In this document: piece by piece, positions 22,848-25,851 of the stretch
Layout: every line of letters begins with the position of its first letter
Position numbering within the stretch: the first letter of the stretch is position 1
Source of the DNA: a virus
Length of the DNA: 25,851 nt
Reading direction: 5' to 3' (one strand)
IMG/VR virus record: IMGVR_UViG_3300022665_000336
Location: 1 to 25,851 of that record
Notes under the pieces: generated by a model
Seen by the model: the letters and a program-made list of their open reading frames with translations, nothing else
The model's database searches: none
Told to the model about the DNA's origin: nothing
Made by a program: the position numbers and the translations under genes

Positions 22848-23710
22848 CGTTACACGCTTTAGTGGAATACAAAGAAACATTGAACGATCGATCACTCATT
22901 GCCCGGTTCAACGCAGGGCGACCGGACAAGCGCATGAAATATAGCGCACAGAGAAATTTTGCTTTACAGATCATCCAGGGCAGCGAAAAACTCAGAGACT
23001 GTACCCCCGAGTCAATACACAATTGTATGCTCGATGTCGCGTTCACTGGCCTGACTCTTGCTCCAAGCCAATCACTTTTATATCTGATTCCGTACAAAGG
23101 GATCGCCACCCTTTGTATCGGGTATCGAGGAATGGAGCAGTTGGCGTATCGCACGAAAATCATCCTTTCGATTCAGGCTGTACTCGTTTACGAAAACGAT
23201 CCGGTTTTTGTCGTCGGCAGCGGCCCGAATGGCCGTTACATCAAACATGAAGAGGCGCGAAAAGATCGGGGTCCGCTCACACACGCATATTGCGTTGCAC
23301 AATTCGTCAATGGAAAACAACACGTCGAGGTAATGGACGTGGGCGACCTCAACGCAGTTGAAGCGGCTGCGACGAAAAGGAATCCACGCGGCGGCAAGGT
23401 GTGGCGTTCAAAGTTCCGGGGCGAAATGCAAAAAAAGGCCGTGATCCGTCGAGCATGGAAACACTGGCCCCAAGACACGGACGGAAGGCTCGAACAGGCT
23501 CAGACGATTATGGATTCAATCGAGCCGGTCACATTCGAAGGAGAGGCGGTTCGCATCATCAGCGATACGCAGACCAATCAACTCACTGATCTTTGCGCTG
23601 CACATAATATCTCTACGGAGACTGTTTGCCGTGCATTCGGTGTCGTGTCCCTGGCGCTGATTCCAGAAAAAGATTTCGACGAAGCAGTTCGCATGGTATC
23701 GCCGGTATGA
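22844..23710 (+). CDS. recT: RecT-family single-strand annealing recombinase
   Basis: 288 residues. The conserved RecT core is evident: ALQIIQGSEKLRDCTPESI, the helix DVAFTGLTLAPSQSLLYLIPY, then IATLCIGYRGMEQLAYRT (residues about 40-104), and later the KRNPRGGKVWRSKFRGEMQKK region (about 178-200). RecT anneals complementary single strands and supports phage recombination and repair of replicating DNA. The C-terminal 60 residues are less conserved. The start overlaps the csrA-like gene by four bases (ATGA). An exonuclease partner (RecE or YqaJ type) is normally next to recT but none is found in this window. No single-strand binding protein gene is visible either. Confidence 0.9.
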   Translation: MTLHALVEYKETLNDRSLIARFNAGRPDKRMKYSAQRNFALQIIQGSEKLRDCTPESIHNCMLDVAFTGLTLAPSQSLLYLIPYKGIATLCIGYRGMEQLAYRTKIILSIQAVLVYENDPVFVVGSGPNGRYIKHEEARKDRGPLTHAYCVAQFVNGKQHVEVMDVGDLNAVEAAATKRNPRGGKVWRSKFRGEMQKKAVIRRAWKHWPQDTDGRLEQAQTIMDSIEPVTFEGEAVRIISDTQTNQLTDLCAAHNISTETVCRAFGVVSLALIPEKDFDEAVRMVSPV

Positions 23711-23994
23711 AACTCGTAACCAAAATCGATATCGACGGCTGGACGTGGTCCACCAATCCATCTGAATTAACCGTGCTGCACGATTTGCGCGATAGCAAAG
23801 GGGAATTGCTGGCCTGGGTAGAAAAAAGACACTCCTATTGTGATCGCGGACATTGGAAGGGCAACATCGAAATCGCTTGCGGATTAAACGATCAGGACGG
23901 ATGGCCTAATTACTACATGTCGCTTGATCGAGCGCAAAAGGAAATCAGCGCTTTTTTGAAATGGCGACTTTTCAAAGTGAGGTATGTTGAATAA
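23707..23994 (+). CDS. Hypothetical protein downstream of recT
   Basis: 95 residues, alpha/beta, no known name. Recognisable parts are KRHSYCDRGHWKGNIEI, NDQDGWPNYYMSLDRAQKEI and FLKWRLFKVRYVE. I have seen this kind of small protein beside phage recombination genes. ATG 23707 overlaps the recT stop (ATGA), so the pair is coupled; a longer frame reading from 23626 lies within recT and is not needed. The tryptophan and aromatic content suggests a binding protein. A role with RecT is inferred from position. Confidence 0.65.
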   Translation: MKLVTKIDIDGWTWSTNPSELTVLHDLRDSKGELLAWVEKRHSYCDRGHWKGNIEIACGLNDQDGWPNYYMSLDRAQKEISAFLKWRLFKVRYVE

Positions 23995-24024
23995 AAACAA
24001 TTTTATTGGTAGCTACATTACCAA

Positions 24025-24120
24025 GCCGAGCATAGCGAAGCCTTGCCGAGCACGGCGCAGTATAGCCAAGCTGGGCAGAGCATAGCGGAGCCAAGCAGAG
24101 CACAGCACAGCACAGCACAG
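24025..24120 (+). repeat. Array A: GC phased every 5 bases (GCNNN)
   Basis: A G stands at every fifth position from 24025 to 24120 (20 in a row), and it is followed by C in all 5-base units except one (GT at 24060). The three other bases vary, often ending in A (GCCGA, GCATA, GCACA). The array fills most of the 155-base gap between the recT operon and the RAMP-like gene. It begins after ATTACCAAGCC and ends GCACAGCACAGAT. A ribosome binding site (GGAGG, 24141-24145) and ATG 24150 follow. Confidence 0.8.
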
Positions 24121-24149
24121 ATTTTTAGGGTTAACCACTTGGAGGATGC

Positions 24150-24731
24150 ATGAAAATATTGACATATAAATTCACCGGAATTTCGCCTTTGCTAATGGCA
24201 AACATCGAATCAGTGAATCGCAAAGTACCGCAACTGAAAATCGGCACAAAACCGAATAAGGATGATATCAAAATAATCGCAGAGGCTATGACATATCGGA
24301 ACGAAGACAATAAATTCTACATGCCGACACAGGCGCTTCGCTCATCATTGCTAAAAGGCTGTGTAGGTATGAAATTCCCAGGAACTAGACAGGGACCGGC
24401 GAGTATTTTTCAAGCACTGGTGTTTCCGGCAGAAGAAAAGGCGACACTTTTGAATGCAAATGGCAAACCGTTGAAGCGTTACGAAATTCAGATCGATAGC
24501 GGAGTCAATAAAAGTACCAAAAGTCGCATCATTATCGTGAGACCTAGATTCGATTCGTGGTCAATGGTGGTGCCTTTTGAGATTGACGACGAATTTGCAC
24601 CTTCAAACTTCGATGAGTTCCTGGATGCGTTGCTGCGAATCTGGAATCGCGCCGGGAGGACTGCCGGTATCGGGGCTTGGCGTCCGGAGTGTAAAGGGCG
24701 TCACGGACGATATGACGTGGAATTGGTTTAG
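24150..24731 (+). CDS. RAMP/Cas7-like RNA- or DNA-binding protein (tentative)
   Basis: 193 residues. An N-terminal strand with TGISPLLMAN, then KFYMPTQALRSSLLKGCVG (about 52-72), a middle domain with KTSKSRIIIVRPRF-type strands, and a C-terminal glycine-rich segment GRTAGIGAWRPECKGRHGRY resemble the PLxM opening, the P-SSLKG helix and the G-rich loop of RAMP-superfamily proteins (Cas5/6/7 kind). I have also seen similar unnamed proteins in phages next to recT. No catalytic residue can be assigned. It has its own ribosome binding site (TTGGAGGATG) and is preceded and followed by 5-base-phased arrays. The last 22 bases are repeated, inverted, at the window end. Whether it binds the arrays or their RNA is untested. 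No CRISPR array or other cas gene is present. Confidence 0.45.
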   Translation: MKILTYKFTGISPLLMANIESVNRKVPQLKIGTKPNKDDIKIIAEAMTYRNEDNKFYMPTQALRSSLLKGCVGMKFPGTRQGPASIFQALVFPAEEKATLLNANGKPLKRYEIQIDSGVNKSTKSRIIIVRPRFDSWSMVVPFEIDDEFAPSNFDEFLDALLRIWNRAGRTAGIGAWRPECKGRHGRYDVELV

Positions 24732-24826
24732 ATATTATTAAGCAACAACGAAACGCCGCTTCGCAATGCCGCGCCGAGCATTGCCTCGCGATGCTCAGCC
24801 TAGCAAAGCACAGCACAGATATTTCA
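24710..24826 (+). repeat. Inverted repeat, left copy (117 bp, perfect)
   Basis: These 117 bases are the exact reverse complement of 25735-25851; all 117 positions agree. The copy covers the last 22 bases of the RAMP-like gene and all of array B. The outer limit is set only by the window end, so the repeat may be longer. The inner limit is a real mismatch (24827 against 25734). Confidence 0.95.
24758..24818 (+). repeat. Array B: GC phased every 5 bases
   Basis: Thirteen G's in exact 5-base phase from 24758 to 24818, each but the last followed by C. It lies 26 bases after the RAMP-like gene stop and ends GCACAGCACAGATATTT. Inside, GAGCATTGC (24777-24785 region) can pair with GCGATGCTC with one wobble pair and a 3-base loop, so the RNA may form a hairpin. 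The same array recurs inverted at 25743-25803. Confidence 0.8.
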
Positions 24827-24855
24827 GTGAATGGAATTAGTTTAATGATTACCAA

Positions 24856-24901
24856 GCCTTGCGTCGCCAGGCATGGCGCCGCGCAGCCAAGTACAGCACA
24901 G
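24856..24901 (+). repeat. Array C: GC phased every 5 bases
   Basis: Ten G's in exact 5-base phase from 24856 to 24901, followed by C except at one internal unit (GT at 24891) and the last G. It shares the left border ATTACCAAGCC with array A and the right border GCACAGATATTT with array B. A hairpin CGCCA/TGGCG lies inside. The ParB-like gene starts 31 bases downstream. The 201-base gap 24732-24932 consists of arrays B and C plus a short A/T-rich spacer. Confidence 0.8.
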
Positions 24902-24932
24902 ATATTTTGGCCCAAAACTTTGTGGAGGATGT

Positions 24933-25598
24933 ATGAAAAACTATTTATTGTCAGAACTCGTTCTGGATTTCGATTTGTATCCGCGCGGAAGTATCGACAA
25001 CCATCACGTTGCCGAGATTGCCACCGCGGTCTCAGCCGGTTCCAGCATGCCACCGATCGTTATCGAAAAAGTTTCAAAACGTATTGTGGATGGCTTTCAC
25101 CGTTGGAAAGCATATCGACGTTTGTATGGCGAGGAACATTCCACGAAATGCGTTGAAAAGACCTATCCAGGTGACAGTCAATTGTTATTGGATGCCATGC
25201 GGTTCAACGCTTCACATGGCAGAGCATTGACGCAGCATGACAAAACGCACTGCATATTGCTTGCTCAAAAACTCAATATTTCCTCAAAATTGGTCGCCGA
25301 AGTCCTTAACCTCACGTCTGAAAATATTGGTAAATTAAAAACTGGACGCATTGGCACAATCGGCTCTCAACCGTTAGCTCTTAAACAAACTATACGTCAT
25401 ATGTCCGGGCGCAAATTGACGAAAAGACAAGCATTGGCTAACGATAAACTCAGTGGGATGAATCAGACATTCTACGTCAACCAGTTGCTCACATTGTTGG
25501 AAACGGACCTGATCGATACAGCAAACACTGATTTGTGTAGTGGACTGGTGAGGCTGCAAGAGGCGATCAGCGACTTTCTCAAAAAACAGGCAGCATAA
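24933..25598 (+). CDS. ParB/sulfiredoxin-domain protein
   Basis: 221 residues. The N-terminal domain (residues 1-70) has the ParB/Srx pattern with PRGSIDNHHVAEIA and MPPIVIEK, then the motif IVDGFHRWKAYRRL at 51-64. Residues about 95-140 (GRALTQHDKTHCILLAQKLN, then SKLVAEVLNLTSENIGKLKTG) form the helix-turn-helix expected of a ParB-type DNA-binding domain. The C-terminal 80 residues are helical. It may bind a specific DNA site, for example the nearby arrays. ATG 24933 has GGAGG (24924-24928) just upstream; the leader TGGAGGATGTATGAAAA is almost the same as that of the RAMP-like gene. It differs in sequence from the ParB-like protein at 842-1489. Confidence 0.8.
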   Translation: MKNYLLSELVLDFDLYPRGSIDNHHVAEIATAVSAGSSMPPIVIEKVSKRIVDGFHRWKAYRRLYGEEHSTKCVEKTYPGDSQLLLDAMRFNASHGRALTQHDKTHCILLAQKLNISSKLVAEVLNLTSENIGKLKTGRIGTIGSQPLALKQTIRHMSGRKLTKRQALANDKLSGMNQTFYVNQLLTLLETDLIDTANTDLCSGLVRLQEAISDFLKKQAA

Positions 25599-25605
25599 AT
25601 GATTT

Positions 25606-25717
25606 TGGTCGCTCCCCGCGTAAGTACGATTGTCAGCGGATACCACGGACGAGTTTGCGCGCACTGTCAGTCCGGTAGGTGTGAAACCGCGAATGTAAGT
25701 ACGGCCGGGAGCGACCA
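25606..25717 (+). ncRNA. Structured element, possible non-coding RNA or recombination hairpin
   Basis: TGGTCGCTCCC (25606-25616) pairs perfectly with GGGAGCGACCA (25707-25717), closing a 112-base element. Inside, three nested stems stack: GCGG/CCGC (25636-25639, 25687-25690), ATACC/GGTGT with one wobble (25640-25644, 25678-25682) and CGGAC/GTCCG (25646-25650, 25670-25674). GTAAGTACG is repeated directly inside both arms (25620-25628 and 25695-25703). No open reading frame of note crosses it. The fold is visible; transcription and function are unknown. It fits neither a tRNA nor an intrinsic terminator. Confidence 0.5.
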
Positions 25718-25734
25718 TTCAAAGACAGCCGAGG

Positions 25735-25851
25735 TGAAATATCTGTGCTGTGCTTTGCTAGGCTGAGCATCGCGAGGCAATGCTCGGCGCGGCATTGCGA
25801 AGCGGCGTTTCGTTGTTGCTTAATAATATCTAAACCAATTCCACGTCATAT
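25735..25851 (-). repeat. Inverted repeat, right copy (117 bp, perfect), carrying inverted array B
   Basis: Exact reverse complement of 24710-24826. It holds the inverted 5-base-phased array (25743-25803) and, on the - strand at 25830-25851, the last codons of a gene copy ending in YDVELV and TAG. It reaches the end of the window, so its outer limit is unknown. Confidence 0.95.
25830..25851 (-). pseudogene. 3' end of an inverted copy of the RAMP-like gene, cut by the window
   Basis: On the - strand, the final 22 bases read YDVELV and TAG exactly as the end of the RAMP-like gene at 24150-24731. Whether a full second copy lies outside the window, or only this fragment was duplicated, or the sequence end is an assembly artefact, cannot be told. 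Confidence 0.4.

Noticed and set aside
24025-24901. CRISPR array
   Set aside because: The units are 5 bases long with no repeat-spacer alternation and no cas1/cas2 or effector genes; only the RAMP-like gene would be reminiscent.
24873-24932. Earlier start (24873) of the second ParB-like gene
   Set aside because: It would begin inside array C and lacks a ribosome binding site, whereas ATG 24933 has GGAGG at the right distance.
25606-25717. Hammerhead ribozyme or tRNA-like RNA
   Set aside because: GAAA occurs between stems, but the CUGAUGA core is missing, and no anticodon arm or T-loop can be built.
1-25851. Terminal direct repeat or circular closure of the window
   Set aside because: The first bases do not match the last ones; the end only matches an internal site in inverted orientation.

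Overview
The window reads as the late (structural and lysis) region plus the start of the recombination region of a tailed double-stranded DNA phage or prophage, with every convincing gene on the + strand. The terminase, portal and tail genes belong to lambda/HK97-like siphovirus families. An overlapping inner-/outer-membrane spanin pair and a CsrA-like protein point to a Gram-negative host, probably one of the Pseudomonadota; the sequence does not let me name it. No integrase, repressor, polymerase, tRNA or rRNA gene is visible, so I cannot decide between a virulent phage and a prophage.

Layout. (1) 1-2553: a trypsin-like serine protease cut by the window edge, a ParB/sulfiredoxin-fold protein, a small unknown protein, and a glycosyltransferase-like protein resembling those of phage DNA-hypermodification loci. 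(2) 2553-9172: packaging and head genes: small and large terminase, a gpW-like connector with an extra N-terminal domain, portal, and one 715-residue protein joining prohead protease to major capsid protein. (3) 9257-18347: head-tail joining protein, tail terminator, tail tube, a tail assembly chaperone whose second half lies in another frame, a short tape measure, a minor tail protein and a 1638-residue tail tip/fibre protein. (4) 18368-20496: lysis cassette with a possible holin, a CHAP/NlpC-like endolysin, a DUF2190-like protein, and nested i-spanin and o-spanin. (5) 20565-22644: a probable new transcription unit of small unknown genes and a DUF932 gene, with good intrinsic terminators at 20861-20886 and 22612-22644. 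(6) 22656-25851: csrA-like gene, recT, an unknown gene, then an unusual stretch in which arrays with a GC dinucleotide every 5 bases alternate with a RAMP-like protein gene and a second ParB-like gene, followed by a strongly folded 112-base element.

The last 117 bases are a perfect inverted copy of 24710-24826, so the ParB-like gene and the folded element lie between perfect inverted repeats. This may be an invertible or duplicated cassette, or an assembly artefact at a sequence end; the sequence alone cannot decide. The 5-base-phased arrays, the RAMP-like gene and the inverted repeat are the most promising undescribed material. The CsrA-like protein, with matching GGA-type leaders upstream of two neighbouring genes, is the best regulatory lead.
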